Both the position numbers and the translations under genes were made by a program. The notes below the pieces were generated by a model. It saw only the letters and a program-made list of their open reading frames with translations. It did not search any database and was not told the DNA's origin. A DNA stretch of 37,573 bases from a virus, in the IMG/VR virus record IMGVR_UViG_3300025159_000336, positions 1-37,573 of that record; one strand, written 5' to 3'. Position 1 is the stretch's first letter, and each line of letters opens with the position of its first letter. This document shows, piece after piece, positions 8,736-17,493 of the stretch.

Positions 8736-9410
8736 ATGTTAGCTAAAGAAGTAATGGATCGCTCGGCTTCTCTACTCAATGATACTGCGCGTTCCATATT
8801 TACTTATGTAGCTCAAATACCATACCTTAATATGGCTATGGATGAGCTTCAGGAATTGATGGAGCAAAATAATGTTCCTGTGACTGAGGAAACATCTACT
8901 TCAATAAACATATCTCTTGGCACAACTTCTCTGAGTTTTACTACTAATCCCGCGCTTCCTAGCAATCTCATTGAAATACAAAGGTTATGGGAGCGTTTGC
9001 AGGGTAGTACTGAAGACTGGCAGCCAATGAATAGGAAGGATTATCTTCCTAGCTTAGTAACTCAAACAGCTTCATTAGTTAATTGGATTTGGCAAAATCA
9101 GCAAATTGAATTTATTGGAGCTACAACTAATCGTAATTTACGAATTGATTACATAGCTTCTAGACTACCTGTAATTGAAACAGAGAATACGGTTATTGAA
9201 TTGATAAATGCCAGATCGTTTCTTGCTTATAGAAATGCTGGATTGTGCGCCCAGTTTATTGGTGAAAATTCAGAACGCGCGGAAGCTCTTAATACAATGG
9301 CCATTTTATCGTTCGATAGATTTGTTGTAATCAATACGAAAGGAAGGCAATCTAATCCGGTACGTCGTAGACCATTTATGGCTAACTATCGTTCACGCTC
9401 TGTGCTCTAA
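8736..9410 (+). CDS. Head-tail connector/adaptor-like protein
   Basis: A 224-residue product with an N-terminal helical layout (MLAKEVMDRSASLLNDTARS then LNMAMDELQELMEQNNVPVTEE) that resembles the adaptor proteins which sit under the portal ring in podoviruses. Such adaptors typically begin with a helix bearing SLLND and continue with a beta strand pair, here SINISLGTTSLSFTTNPALP. The C-terminus is Arg-rich. I prefer the ATG at 8736 with a GGTG-type site; a GTG at 8730 overlaps the previous stop. Its place just before the spike and tail genes supports the role. The family resemblance is by eye. Confidence 0.6.
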   Translation: MLAKEVMDRSASLLNDTARSIFTYVAQIPYLNMAMDELQELMEQNNVPVTEETSTSINISLGTTSLSFTTNPALPSNLIEIQRLWERLQGSTEDWQPMNRKDYLPSLVTQTASLVNWIWQNQQIEFIGATTNRNLRIDYIASRLPVIETENTVIELINARSFLAYRNAGLCAQFIGENSERAEALNTMAILSFDRFVVINTKGRQSNPVRRRPFMANYRSRSVL

Positions 9411-9438
9411 ATGAGCATGTCCTAAAGGATGGAGTATC

Positions 9439-10290
9439 ATGGATAATATCTGGGGTCAAGTTAAGCAAGCTGCTGCTAGCGGTGTATTGATGAGTGGATA
9501 TTCGTTCGCGCGCAATTTTTGGTACGTAGGAGAAAATGCTCCACGTATGGCGAAACGCGCGGATACAATTAGTGCAATGTTAGCACTAATGTCTCCTGGT
9601 GATGTTGGAGTTATTGGTCCTCAACGTCATGCAGAAGGAAATCTGATTATTCCAGCTACTCTTTCTAACATTACGTTAATTGGTGCTGGAGGTCGCGGCG
9701 CGTGTTATATTGAACCATCTGCTGCTGGTGACGAAGGTCTACAAGTGTTAGCTAGTGATGTAACTCTTATTAACGTTGGTGTAGCAGGCGGTTCTTCTAG
9801 TAGCTACGCTCTAAATATATCAGCATGTGCGCGCTTTAGAGCGTATGAATGCAAATTTGAAGGTCCAACAGGAACATGTGTTCTTCTTAGTGGTTCTGCT
9901 ACGGATCAAGCTGCTGATGTTCTTTTCAGTGATTGTGAATTTGCATGGTGTGGTTCTGCTATACTTCTTGACGATTCCGGCTATGGTTATCCAACATCAA
10001 TTCGCATTAGAAATAGTTGGTTCCATAATTATACTGCCGTTGGTGTAGGATTAGCTGCTGGTGGTGGAACTGCTAATCTTGAAATTAGAGATTGTGTATT
10101 CGATAATTTGGAAGATGGTACAGCACCAACTGATTATATCAAGGTTGATAGATCAGGTGATACTGGTACTATTAGTGGTTGCAGATTTGCTACTGCTACT
10201 AATGCTACAGGAGTGCTTACTATTGCTGCTGGTATTATGTGGATGGCAAACGCTACGGAAGCTGGTTGGTCTACTGCACGACCTGCGTAA
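9439..10290 (+). CDS. Right-handed beta-helix tail spike/fibre-like protein
   Basis: A 283-residue product with the repeating pattern of a right-handed beta-helix (pectate-lyase-like) fold from about residue 60 onward: NITLIGAGGRGACYIEPS, VTLINVGVAGG, FRAYECKFEG, VLFSDCEFAW, IRIRNSWFHN, LEIRDCVFDN, GTISGCRFAT. Each rung carries a hydrophobic-X-hydrophobic-polar ladder. Proteins of this kind are virion spikes that bind or cleave host surface polysaccharide. No catalytic residues could be assigned, and it is short for a full tailspike, so it may be a base-mounted accessory spike. The ATG has GGAG nine bases upstream. Confidence 0.75.
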   Translation: MDNIWGQVKQAAASGVLMSGYSFARNFWYVGENAPRMAKRADTISAMLALMSPGDVGVIGPQRHAEGNLIIPATLSNITLIGAGGRGACYIEPSAAGDEGLQVLASDVTLINVGVAGGSSSSYALNISACARFRAYECKFEGPTGTCVLLSGSATDQAADVLFSDCEFAWCGSAILLDDSGYGYPTSIRIRNSWFHNYTAVGVGLAAGGGTANLEIRDCVFDNLEDGTAPTDYIKVDRSGDTGTISGCRFATATNATGVLTIAAGIMWMANATEAGWSTARPA

Positions 10291-10307
10291 TTAACTAATA
10301 AGGTTTC

Positions 10308-10339
10308 TGTGCATCTTTCCTTAAAAAATAAGATGCACA
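10308..10339 (+). other. Intergenic RNA hairpin, 10-bp perfect stem
   Basis: The 59 bases between the beta-helix gene and the next start contain a perfect 10-base inverted repeat, TGTGCATCTT (10308-10317) and AAGATGCACA (10330-10339), with a 12-base AT-rich loop. No T-run follows on the plus strand, so it does not look like a classical intrinsic terminator. Possible roles are mRNA stabilisation or processing between highly and weakly expressed virion genes, or a partial terminator. Confidence 0.6.
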
Positions 10340-10349
10340 TTGAGGCTTT

Positions 10350-10490
10350 ATGAAACTGAAAGCCTATTGGGTTCCACAAAATGAAATTCAGGATTGGTTA
10401 GATAAGTATCAGGAGAAAATTAAATTTATTTTTCAGTGTAATACTGCTACGGGCAATCAACAGGTTATCATTGTTATTGACGATGCGTAA
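10350..10490 (+). CDS. Small 46-residue protein, unknown function
   Basis: A short gene starting at ATG 10350 with GAGG five bases upstream and ending at TAA 10488-10490, which lies inside the first codons of the next gene (ATGCGTAA). The product begins MKLKAYWVPQNEIQDWLDKY and ends with a hydrophobic strand followed by two acidic residues. The tight overlap and good ribosome site make it likely to be real. No family was recognised. Confidence 0.6.
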   Translation: MKLKAYWVPQNEIQDWLDKYQEKIKFIFQCNTATGNQQVIIVIDDA

Positions 10491-12009
10491 TCATTCTCCG
10501 GTTCTGATAGAAGAATTTAATGGTCTTTGGAGACGTGGTGATCCTGAATCTACGCCTATGGATCATTTCTCGGATTGTAATAATTTACAATTTATTCAGT
10601 CCGGGTTCAGAACTAGAGATGGTATTGATGTTGTAAATGTTGGTGGGAAAACTATTTCTGATGTTGTTCGGATGTACATGTATGTGCATCAGAATGATGA
10701 GGGATTATTAGTTCTTGATTCTCATGGTAATATTTATCATACTAAATCTCCAACTCCATTAGTTCCTATATTATCCGTTACTGGTATGACAGATTTTGCG
10801 TTTGTCAACATTAGCGGGCGTGCATATATTTCACCTCATGACGGAGCAATAGGATTACAGGATGAATTCGTATATATGTACGATGGAGAGGGTAATCCAG
10901 CTAGAGCAGCCGCTGGCAATAAACCTGTAGATGCTGATGGTGCATTAGCAGCAGCTAATAGTGCTACTGTTGGTAATGTAGAGGCTGGAATACATATCTT
11001 TGGTGTGGTATACGAAACTGATTCAGGATTTCTGAGTTCATTTGGTCCTGATACATTACCAACAGTAACTACACCTGGTAATAAGAAAGTAGATTTAAGT
11101 AATATACCTATCAGCCCAAGTTCTTCAGTAACCGCGCGTCGTGTTGTTGCTAGTAAGCTAATTCAAACTGCTAATTATACAGGAAATACGCGCGGTTATC
11201 AGTTGTACTTCGTTCCTAATGGAAGAATTGCTGATAATACAACAACTACATTACCAGTTAACTTCTATGATGCTGAACTTCTCGAAGATGCTTCACATTT
11301 AGAGGATTTATTTGAAGCAATACCTGCTGGTGCGGTTATGGGAATTTTCCACAATCGTATGATTGTTGGTTCAGTATTTGGCGCATTTAACAACGATCCT
11401 AGTTTAGATGAATCAGGATTGAATTCAACAGCTTATCTTTCTTTTCCAGGTGAACCAGAAGCTATTGATCAAGTTGATGGACTTATTGTTGCTCCATTAG
11501 ATAGTAAACCATTAACAAATGCACAAGAATATAGGGATGTTCTCTACATATTCAAACAAACGCGCACTTTAGCTTATACCGATAATGGAGATAATCCTAC
11601 TAGTTGGCCTTTGATTGCTATAGATCAAGGCGTAGGTGCTTCAATTCATGGAATAGCAACTGTATTAGATTCAGGTGGAATTAACGTAGATTACTTACTT
11701 GTAACTAGTTTAGATGGGATTATGTTATTTAATGGAGCTTATAATAGACCCGAACTAACCTGGAAAATTAAAGACTTTTGGGCAGAGTTAGATAGGGATA
11801 ATTTTAAGTACATTCAATTAGTTAATGATTCGGTTGATCAAAAGATTTATATGTGTTTGCCTGATAGAAAGATGTTATATGCAGATTATTCCAATGGATT
11901 AGCTGCTGATAAAATTAGATGGTGTCCTTGGGAATTTCGAGCGCGCATAACTACTATTACATTGATAAATATTAATGCACTTGTTGTTGGATCTGATGGG
12001 GAACTATAA
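10483..12009 (+). CDS. Large tail protein, nozzle/tail-tubular-like
   Basis: A 508-residue product beginning MRNHSPVLIEEFNGLWRRGD. This opening, an FNGLWRRGDPE...NNLQF...GFRTRDG pattern, resembles the start of podovirus tail nozzle or stabilisation proteins, where the N-terminal strand threads through neighbouring subunits. The rest is beta-rich with repeated Asp/Gly turns and could form a propeller-like barrel. I place the start at ATG 10483, overlapping the previous stop; an in-frame TTG at 10471 is less likely. The role is inferred from position, size and fold appearance. Confidence 0.6.
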   Translation: MRNHSPVLIEEFNGLWRRGDPESTPMDHFSDCNNLQFIQSGFRTRDGIDVVNVGGKTISDVVRMYMYVHQNDEGLLVLDSHGNIYHTKSPTPLVPILSVTGMTDFAFVNISGRAYISPHDGAIGLQDEFVYMYDGEGNPARAAAGNKPVDADGALAAANSATVGNVEAGIHIFGVVYETDSGFLSSFGPDTLPTVTTPGNKKVDLSNIPISPSSSVTARRVVASKLIQTANYTGNTRGYQLYFVPNGRIADNTTTTLPVNFYDAELLEDASHLEDLFEAIPAGAVMGIFHNRMIVGSVFGAFNNDPSLDESGLNSTAYLSFPGEPEAIDQVDGLIVAPLDSKPLTNAQEYRDVLYIFKQTRTLAYTDNGDNPTSWPLIAIDQGVGASIHGIATVLDSGGINVDYLLVTSLDGIMLFNGAYNRPELTWKIKDFWAELDRDNFKYIQLVNDSVDQKIYMCLPDRKMLYADYSNGLAADKIRWCPWEFRARITTITLININALVVGSDGEL

Positions 12010-12011
12010 GC

Positions 12012-13832
12012 GTGTTATCAAATCCATATCAAACTAATACTCCTTTATTGGTTTGCCCAACTGCCACTGATGGAGCAACTATTACTCCATCAGGAGTTGC
12101 TGATACAAATAGCAATTGGGCAGTATTAACGGCAAGTGCAAATGCTGATTGGCGTTTGGCTAGCGTTATTGTACGTCCTGGATCATTTGCTGATGGTAAT
12201 TTCTACGAAGTAGATATTGGTGTTGGTGCTATTGGTGCAGAAGTTGTTATTGCTAGTGTTAGAGGTTATTCTGGTAATAATTCAGGTGGTAGTGCCGAAT
12301 TAGGTAGTGTTTTTCATCTTTCGGCTCCGTGTAATGTAATTTCAAGTGGAGATCGTGTTGTAGCACGTTTACGACAGGTTTCAACAAATACCTCAACATG
12401 GGCAGTAGCAATACAATATTGGCGATTACCATTAAGTGGCTCAAAAAATGTAATGCCAGTTTCTACTATTGGTCCTGTTTGTATTCCGAGTGGATCACGT
12501 ATAACTGTAACTACTCACGCAACAATCAATACTTATGGTAGTTGGGTAGAATTAACGCCAAGTACTGATACTGATTGGATAATTACTGATTTAGTAATGG
12601 TTGGGGGAAATTTTTTAACTTGGGATGTTCAAATTGGCATTGGTTCTGCGGGTAATGAGGTTCCCTTATGGACAGTAAGTACTTTAGCATCATGGTTTGC
12701 ATCTAGTAACGCTTGGCAAGGAGGTCCGTGGACAATACCTTTTAATCCTCCTTTTGGCCCAATTCCTACTGGAACTCGCGTAGCTGTTCGCGCAAAATGC
12801 CAAAATTCTGCGGGTGCAAAATCGTTTGGTACAGGTTTTGTTGTTTTGAAAAAGGTAATTGCAGGATTAGCAACAAATGACAAGATGTTATTCGAACCTT
12901 ATCAATTGTTAACAGTTTCCGGAGCTGGTGGCTGGACTAATTATTCTGGTTGGTATGAATTTATTGCAAATACTTCAAAAGATATTGTTATTGTTCAGTT
13001 ATCAGGGTCTAAAGACAATACAGGATTAACTCAATATGATATTGGAGTAGGTAGTGCTGGTAATGAAATTCCAATATCTAGTATTATTGCTCATCATGGT
13101 GTAGGATTTGGAGGTGGTAGGTTTAATATAACTTGGCCTTATGGACGGTTGATTCCAGCAGGTTCCCGCGTATCTATGCGCCTTAAGAATCAGGGAACTA
13201 GTGCCGGTTTAGGACATGATGCTACCTTCGGTTATATTGAAGTTTCAGGAATAACTCCTGATTTTGAGAATTGGACGGAAGATTATATTATAGGAGAATT
13301 AGTTTATGATAATCTTCCTACTACGTTGCAAATGGGAGTTTTTACTGGAGCAAGTGCTTGGCAAAATGGATCATGGGTTGAACTTGATGCTAGCGCGGGA
13401 AAAGAATACGTAGTTCTCGGAATGACAATGAATGGAGTATCAGTTCCAGCTGAAGCTGAGTTTGACTTAGGATTTGGTGCAGCAGGATTCGAACAAGTCG
13501 CGCATACTATTCGTTGGGATGCTACTGATACGGTATCAGGAACATCGTTTGTTTGGACTCGTTTTAATATTCCTTTAATTATTCCAATATCGACTCGACT
13601 TAGCTTTCGCGCACGTTGCTCACTTGCAACTCCACGAACTTATAATTTTAATTTGATATTAGCAGAACGTCCAATTGCAGAACCTTTTGTTGCTACTATA
13701 TTAAGTGGTTTATATGAATTGATACCTAATAAGACGGCTGATACATTAGTTTCTGCATACGAACCATTTGACGAAAATGATTATAAAAAGCCAGATCCCT
13801 CTTTCCAAACTGCTGTAATCGAGGATAAGTAA
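12012..13832 (+). CDS. Tail protein made of four tandem beta-sandwich-like repeats
   Basis: A 606-residue product starting at GTG 12012, two bases after the previous stop. It consists of four repeats of about 140 residues. Each has an aromatic start (NSNWAVL, GSWVEL, SGWYEF, GSWVEL at about residues 34, 175, 312 and 452) and a signature about 32 residues later (VDIGVGAIGAE, VQIGIGSAGNE, YDIGVGSAGNE, FDLGFGAAGFE at about 66, 206, 342 and 482). Each repeat then has a basic strand (RVVARLRQ, RVAVRAKC, RVSMRLKN, RLSFRARC). Repeated beta domains in the tail region suggest a fibre or a receptor-binding appendage. No named family was recognised. Confidence 0.7.
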   Translation: MLSNPYQTNTPLLVCPTATDGATITPSGVADTNSNWAVLTASANADWRLASVIVRPGSFADGNFYEVDIGVGAIGAEVVIASVRGYSGNNSGGSAELGSVFHLSAPCNVISSGDRVVARLRQVSTNTSTWAVAIQYWRLPLSGSKNVMPVSTIGPVCIPSGSRITVTTHATINTYGSWVELTPSTDTDWIITDLVMVGGNFLTWDVQIGIGSAGNEVPLWTVSTLASWFASSNAWQGGPWTIPFNPPFGPIPTGTRVAVRAKCQNSAGAKSFGTGFVVLKKVIAGLATNDKMLFEPYQLLTVSGAGGWTNYSGWYEFIANTSKDIVIVQLSGSKDNTGLTQYDIGVGSAGNEIPISSIIAHHGVGFGGGRFNITWPYGRLIPAGSRVSMRLKNQGTSAGLGHDATFGYIEVSGITPDFENWTEDYIIGELVYDNLPTTLQMGVFTGASAWQNGSWVELDASAGKEYVVLGMTMNGVSVPAEAEFDLGFGAAGFEQVAHTIRWDATDTVSGTSFVWTRFNIPLIIPISTRLSFRARCSLATPRTYNFNLILAERPIAEPFVATILSGLYELIPNKTADTLVSAYEPFDENDYKKPDPSFQTAVIEDK

Positions 13833-14110
13833 TGCCTGGCAATTCTATTGTTCATTACGGTGCGGTTAGAATGGATTTGAAGGGTTCAGGTAAACTTCAT
13901 TTGGTATTCTATGACTTTGAAAAGATTAATTCACAAATTTTAACAGAAATAGTTATGACTGATCCAGCTCCAAGATTTCCAACTAGATTATCTAATTTTA
14001 TTACTCAGGGAGCTATGTTAAAAGGATATACAGATGCAATAAATGAAACAATGCGCGTTAATTCAATTACAATTTTCGTTAGGTCGATTTACGCTGAATA
14101 TCCATCATGA
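13832..14110 (+). CDS. Small tail-region protein, unknown function
   Basis: A 92-residue product with a beta-rich first half (GAVRMDLKGSGKLHLVFYDF) and a helical second half ending SITIFVRSIYAEYPS. It starts inside the previous stop (TAATG) and overlaps the next start (ATGA). The tight coupling in the fibre region suggests a small structural or assembly component. The family is not recognised. Confidence 0.6.
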   Translation: MPGNSIVHYGAVRMDLKGSGKLHLVFYDFEKINSQILTEIVMTDPAPRFPTRLSNFITQGAMLKGYTDAINETMRVNSITIFVRSIYAEYPS

Positions 14111-14646
14111 GTAATGGAACTGGACCAGATTACGCGCGAATCAAGGCAGCATTAGCCAATTCGCGCGTCCAAACTTCTAATAACGCGCTCTATCAGTGTA
14201 TCTATAATTTAATAGATGGAGTTAAGAAGTTCCAGGATCTTGTTCTAAATATGTTTGCGGGTACAGCATTTGGAGATTTGATTCAGAATATTGTAGCAGC
14301 AATCGATAATATAGAATTAACTGGTGACGTTACAGGTGGTCCATCTCCCTCACCAGTAGCAACAGTTATTAGTAATGATGCAGTAACTACTCCTAAAATT
14401 ATTAACGATGCTGTTACCTACGCAAAAATGCAAGATGTTTCAGCAGCTTCGCGCCTTCTTGGTAGAGGTAGTGCAGCAGGAGCAGGAGATGTACAGGAAA
14501 TAACACTTGGTACGGGATTAACAATGTCTGGTACATCATTAAGTAGTTTAGCCGTGGATTTCGTTGTGATGAGTGATGGTGCTAATCCTGCTAATCCTCT
14601 TAATGATGGTAACGGTAACTTTATTTATACACCTTATACACCATGA
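14107..14646 (+). CDS. Tail fibre subunit with collagen-free repeat signature
   Basis: A 179-residue product whose second half carries the phrase NDAVTTPKIINDAVTYAKMQ followed by SAASRLLGRGSAAGAGDVQE and ITLGTGLTMSGTSLS. These are typical of phage tail-fibre shaft segments, where NDAVTxxKi and LLGRGSAGxG repeats form trimeric beta structures. The N-terminal half is helical. It overlaps the previous gene by four bases and the next by four. It probably forms a fibre shaft joined to the lectin-like protein encoded next. Confidence 0.75.
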   Translation: MSNGTGPDYARIKAALANSRVQTSNNALYQCIYNLIDGVKKFQDLVLNMFAGTAFGDLIQNIVAAIDNIELTGDVTGGPSPSPVATVISNDAVTTPKIINDAVTYAKMQDVSAASRLLGRGSAAGAGDVQEITLGTGLTMSGTSLSSLAVDFVVMSDGANPANPLNDGNGNFIYTPYTP

Positions 14647-15590
14647 GCGATACATCTTACGCTGTTTATCAACATTACGGAACTGCTGCTCAACGTGCGG
14701 CGTTTACTCCTGTTCCACCTAGTAGTGGACAACCAATTTATATTTGGTATGAAACTGATACGGGCAATACGTATCTTTATGATTCTTCGTGGCATGCGAT
14801 TTCTTCTGGTGCTGGTGCTCCTACTAATGCTGAATATTTAGTTGAAGCGGCTCATGCAGGATTGTCTGCTGAAGTAGTTACAGGAACTACGTATCTAACT
14901 ACTGCTGCTTACGCTGCAAGACAAGCTGCTGCTAAAGCTGGTAGAATATTTCTTCCTAATGATGGATTTTACGCGGAGCGCGATACAGGTAGTGCGTGGG
15001 CGCCTTGGGGACCAATATTTCCGTTTACTGTGCCTGTAGATGGAGATTTCAGTTGGGTTAATCAAGGTGGTGCTTCTGTAGATACAACAAATGGAGGTAT
15101 TCATCTAATAGCTCCTGCTGGCGCTGGCGAAAATGTAAGAGCGCGCATTAAATCTGCACCAGCTACTCCGTATACAATTACAGCAGCATTTCTTCAAATG
15201 CGACCAGAAGTAGATTTTGCTGCTTGTGGTCTACTTTTTAGGCAAAGTTCTGATGGAAAATTAGTAACAGGGGCTCTTATTTGGGATTCTACCTTAACAG
15301 GTTCAGGTGATAGTGCAATTAGAGCTGTTAAGTATACTAATCCCACTACATTTTCAGCTAATTACACAAACACATTACCAGTTTCACCTGGCAATTTAGT
15401 TTTTATTAGAATTGCTGATGATGGTGTGAATCGTATTACAAGTTATTCCGCTGATGGTCAGCATTGGACAACAGTTCATTCAGTAGGACGAACAGATTTC
15501 CTTACAGCAGATCAAGTAGGATTTTTCTGTAATGCTGTTCAAGCTACTTGGCCCGTAGCAATGACACTTCTTAGTTGGAAACAAGCATGA
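14643..15590 (+). CDS. Tail fibre/adhesin with concanavalin-like domain
   Basis: A 315-residue product. The first 70 residues contain PIYIWYETDTGNTYLYDSSW, a motif common in tail-fibre heads. The C-terminal 180 residues have the pattern of a concanavalin A-like jelly roll of the DUF1349 type: FSWVNQGGASVDTTNGGIHL, CGLLFRQSSDGKLVTGAL, FIRIADDGVNRITSYSADGQ and a closing strand, VAMTLLSWKQA. Such domains bind sugars, so this is a good candidate for host recognition. It ends with ATGA shared with the lysin gene. The family name is a by-eye assignment. Confidence 0.7.
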   Translation: MSDTSYAVYQHYGTAAQRAAFTPVPPSSGQPIYIWYETDTGNTYLYDSSWHAISSGAGAPTNAEYLVEAAHAGLSAEVVTGTTYLTTAAYAARQAAAKAGRIFLPNDGFYAERDTGSAWAPWGPIFPFTVPVDGDFSWVNQGGASVDTTNGGIHLIAPAGAGENVRARIKSAPATPYTITAAFLQMRPEVDFAACGLLFRQSSDGKLVTGALIWDSTLTGSGDSAIRAVKYTNPTTFSANYTNTLPVSPGNLVFIRIADDGVNRITSYSADGQHWTTVHSVGRTDFLTADQVGFFCNAVQATWPVAMTLLSWKQA

Positions 15591-15958
15591 GCCGCGCGCT
15601 TAATGATCTTGACAAAAGATTTAGACCTATTGCGATTGAGCTAATCGCGCGTCTCGTTGAAGCAGGCATTCCTATACTTGTAGTTGATACCTTGCGAACA
15701 TATGCGGAACATTCAATCAATTTAGTGAATGGAGTTAGTTGGACTACACATAGTAAACATCTTGATGGATTAGCTATAGATATATGTCCATTTGATGAAT
15801 ATAGATTGAATGGTCCTGATAAACTTATGTGGAGTTCATCTGATCCCATTTGGCAACGAATTGGTAAAATTGGTAAAGCTGTAGATGTTAGGTTAATTTG
15901 GGGTGGTGATTGGGATAAGAAAGATATGGGGCATTTTGAATTGGATGTTGATGCATGA
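15587..15958 (+). CDS. M15-family peptidoglycan peptidase (endolysin or virion lysin)
   Basis: A 123-residue zinc peptidase of the M15 (VanY/L-Ala-D-Glu endopeptidase) type that cleaves cell-wall peptides. The active-site signature is visible: THSKHLDGLAIDI (SxHxxGxAxD), WGGDW and the terminal GHFEL, which together supply the His/Asp/His zinc ligands and catalytic residues. The start at ATG 15587 overlaps the previous TGA; a TTG twelve bases earlier in frame is less likely. With no separate cell-wall-binding domain or signal peptide, it could act as the lysis enzyme with a holin that I could not identify, or as a virion enzyme near the fibres. Confidence 0.85.
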   Translation: MSRALNDLDKRFRPIAIELIARLVEAGIPILVVDTLRTYAEHSINLVNGVSWTTHSKHLDGLAIDICPFDEYRLNGPDKLMWSSSDPIWQRIGKIGKAVDVRLIWGGDWDKKDMGHFELDVDA

Positions 15959-16335
15959 TAATTCGCGCGCTTCAACCGTCAGATATTGATAAACTACGAG
16001 AAATTCATACTAAATTCTATGAAACTGAATTTCTATTCCCCAATTTTTTAGAGAAATTTATTGGTAGTTTTGTAGTTGTTGATGATAATGAAAATGTAAT
16101 TTCTGGTGGTGGTGTTAAGTCTATTGCTGAATCCATTATTATTACTAATAGAGACTATTCACCACATGAGAGAAAAAGTGCCCTTTTACAAATTCTTCAA
16201 GCTTCTATCTTTGTAGCTAATAGAAATGGATTTGAGCAGTTACATGCCTTCGTTCAAGATGATAAGTGGCATGGAATTCTTAAAAAGTATGGATTTCAGG
16301 ATTGCAAAGGAAATGCACTTTTTCTAGAGGTTTAA
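15955..16335 (+). CDS. GNAT-like acetyltransferase-fold protein
   Basis: A 126-residue product with the layout of a GNAT domain: MIIRALQPSDIDKLREIHTK at the start, a strand FVVVDDNENVISGGGVKSIAE, then a helix ALLQILQASIFVANRNGFEQ, and a final KWHGILKKYGFQDCKGNALF that matches the end of many phage GNAT-like proteins. GNAT enzymes transfer acyl groups from acyl-CoA to amines, but the usual Q/RxxGxG/A CoA-binding loop is not clear here (YSPHERKSALL sits in its place), so activity is doubtful. It overlaps the lysin stop (ATGA). Related genes beside lysins and internal virion proteins are common in podoviruses. Confidence 0.65.
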   Translation: MIIRALQPSDIDKLREIHTKFYETEFLFPNFLEKFIGSFVVVDDNENVISGGGVKSIAESIIITNRDYSPHERKSALLQILQASIFVANRNGFEQLHAFVQDDKWHGILKKYGFQDCKGNALFLEV

Positions 16336-16337
16336 TC

Positions 16338-17486
16338 ATGGCTAAGGGTGATCATAAGAGAATGGAAAACGAAATCAATGCCCAAAGATCGGGCATGATG
16401 GGTGGTCAAGAGAGACTAGAAAACTCTCTCTATGGAACTCAAGGCGCCATGATGAATAATTATAATCAGGGCGCTGGTATGAATTTGGGCTCTTATAATC
16501 AAATTATGCAGGGCTACCAAAACATGTATGATAAACCTTTTGGTGAAGGTGGTATGCCTGGGGTTGGTTATAGTGATCCTTTTGGTTCTGAATATGGTAT
16601 GTATTCTGGATTAGCCCAACAAGGCGGTGGTTATGGTTGGGATCCAGAATGGCGTGGTGCTGTAAGCGGTGCTATTGGTGGATATGGTGATTTTGCTAAA
16701 ACAGGTGGATTTAGTGAAGCTGATTTACAAAACATAAGAGCACGGTCTATTGCACCGACGCGCGCTATTTATTCTAATGCTATGGACCAAGCAGCGCGCG
16801 GTCGTTCTTTACAACAATTCTCACCTAACTATAATGCTGCATTATCTAGAATGGCGCGCGAATCTGGTTATGCTATTGGAGACATCAATACTAATGCTAA
16901 TGCTGGTATTGCCCAAATGGTACAGCAAGGTAAACTAGCTGGATTAGCAGGATTAAGTGGTACAGGATTAGGTGCGCAAGGTAGATCAACTGATATTGAT
17001 AGTCTTAACGCGCAAATGAAGTTGGCTGGTCTAGCTGGCATGACAGGTATTGATCAATCAAGACTTGGTGCTGATTTAAGTGCTTCTGCTGCTAATGCTG
17101 GTAATGTTCAGGATGAAGCGCGTATGAGAATGGCTGCATTAGGTGGAATGACTGATCTCTATGGAACTAATCCTGCATTAGCTAATGTATTCGGTTCACA
17201 AGCATTAGGAGCTGGTCAGAATCTATTAGGTGGTCAGGAATTACGTAATCAAATGGGATTAGGACTAATAGGTTCGCGTTATAACAACGCGCAATTACCT
17301 GGCAATTTCCAATCTGCTATGGGTAATATTGGTTCTGCTATGGGTGTTGGTGGTAGATTTGTTGGTGGATTGATTGGATTAGGAGGTTTAACTGGATTAG
17401 GAGATTATGGTAAGAAAATACTTGGTATTGGTGGTGGTAAAAGTAATCCTCTTGGTGGTTATAATCCTGGTGGGTACAGTTCATAG
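16338..17486 (+). CDS. Gly/Ala/Met-rich putative internal virion (ejection) protein
   Basis: A 382-residue product starting at ATG 16338 behind AGAGG; the longer in-frame start at 16302 lies in the previous gene. It is rich in Gly, Ala, Met, Asn and Gln with segments such as GLAGLSGTGLGAQGR and a Gly-rich C-terminus (GGLIGLGGLTGLG). Proteins with this composition next to two larger helical proteins usually form the ejected trans-envelope channel of short-tailed phages. The hydrophobic glycine-rich tail could span a membrane after ejection. The role is inferred from order and composition. Confidence 0.65.
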   Translation: MAKGDHKRMENEINAQRSGMMGGQERLENSLYGTQGAMMNNYNQGAGMNLGSYNQIMQGYQNMYDKPFGEGGMPGVGYSDPFGSEYGMYSGLAQQGGGYGWDPEWRGAVSGAIGGYGDFAKTGGFSEADLQNIRARSIAPTRAIYSNAMDQAARGRSLQQFSPNYNAALSRMARESGYAIGDINTNANAGIAQMVQQGKLAGLAGLSGTGLGAQGRSTDIDSLNAQMKLAGLAGMTGIDQSRLGADLSASAANAGNVQDEARMRMAALGGMTDLYGTNPALANVFGSQALGAGQNLLGGQELRNQMGLGLIGSRYNNAQLPGNFQSAMGNIGSAMGVGGRFVGGLIGLGGLTGLGDYGKKILGIGGGKSNPLGGYNPGGYSS

Positions 17487-17493
17487 GTGATTT

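Noticed and set aside
9827-10294. Plus-strand open frames of 73 and 77 codons inside the beta-helix gene
   Set aside because: Both are in another frame of the beta-helix gene and read as hydrophobic Leu/Val-rich text without good starts; the main frame has a clear fold pattern.
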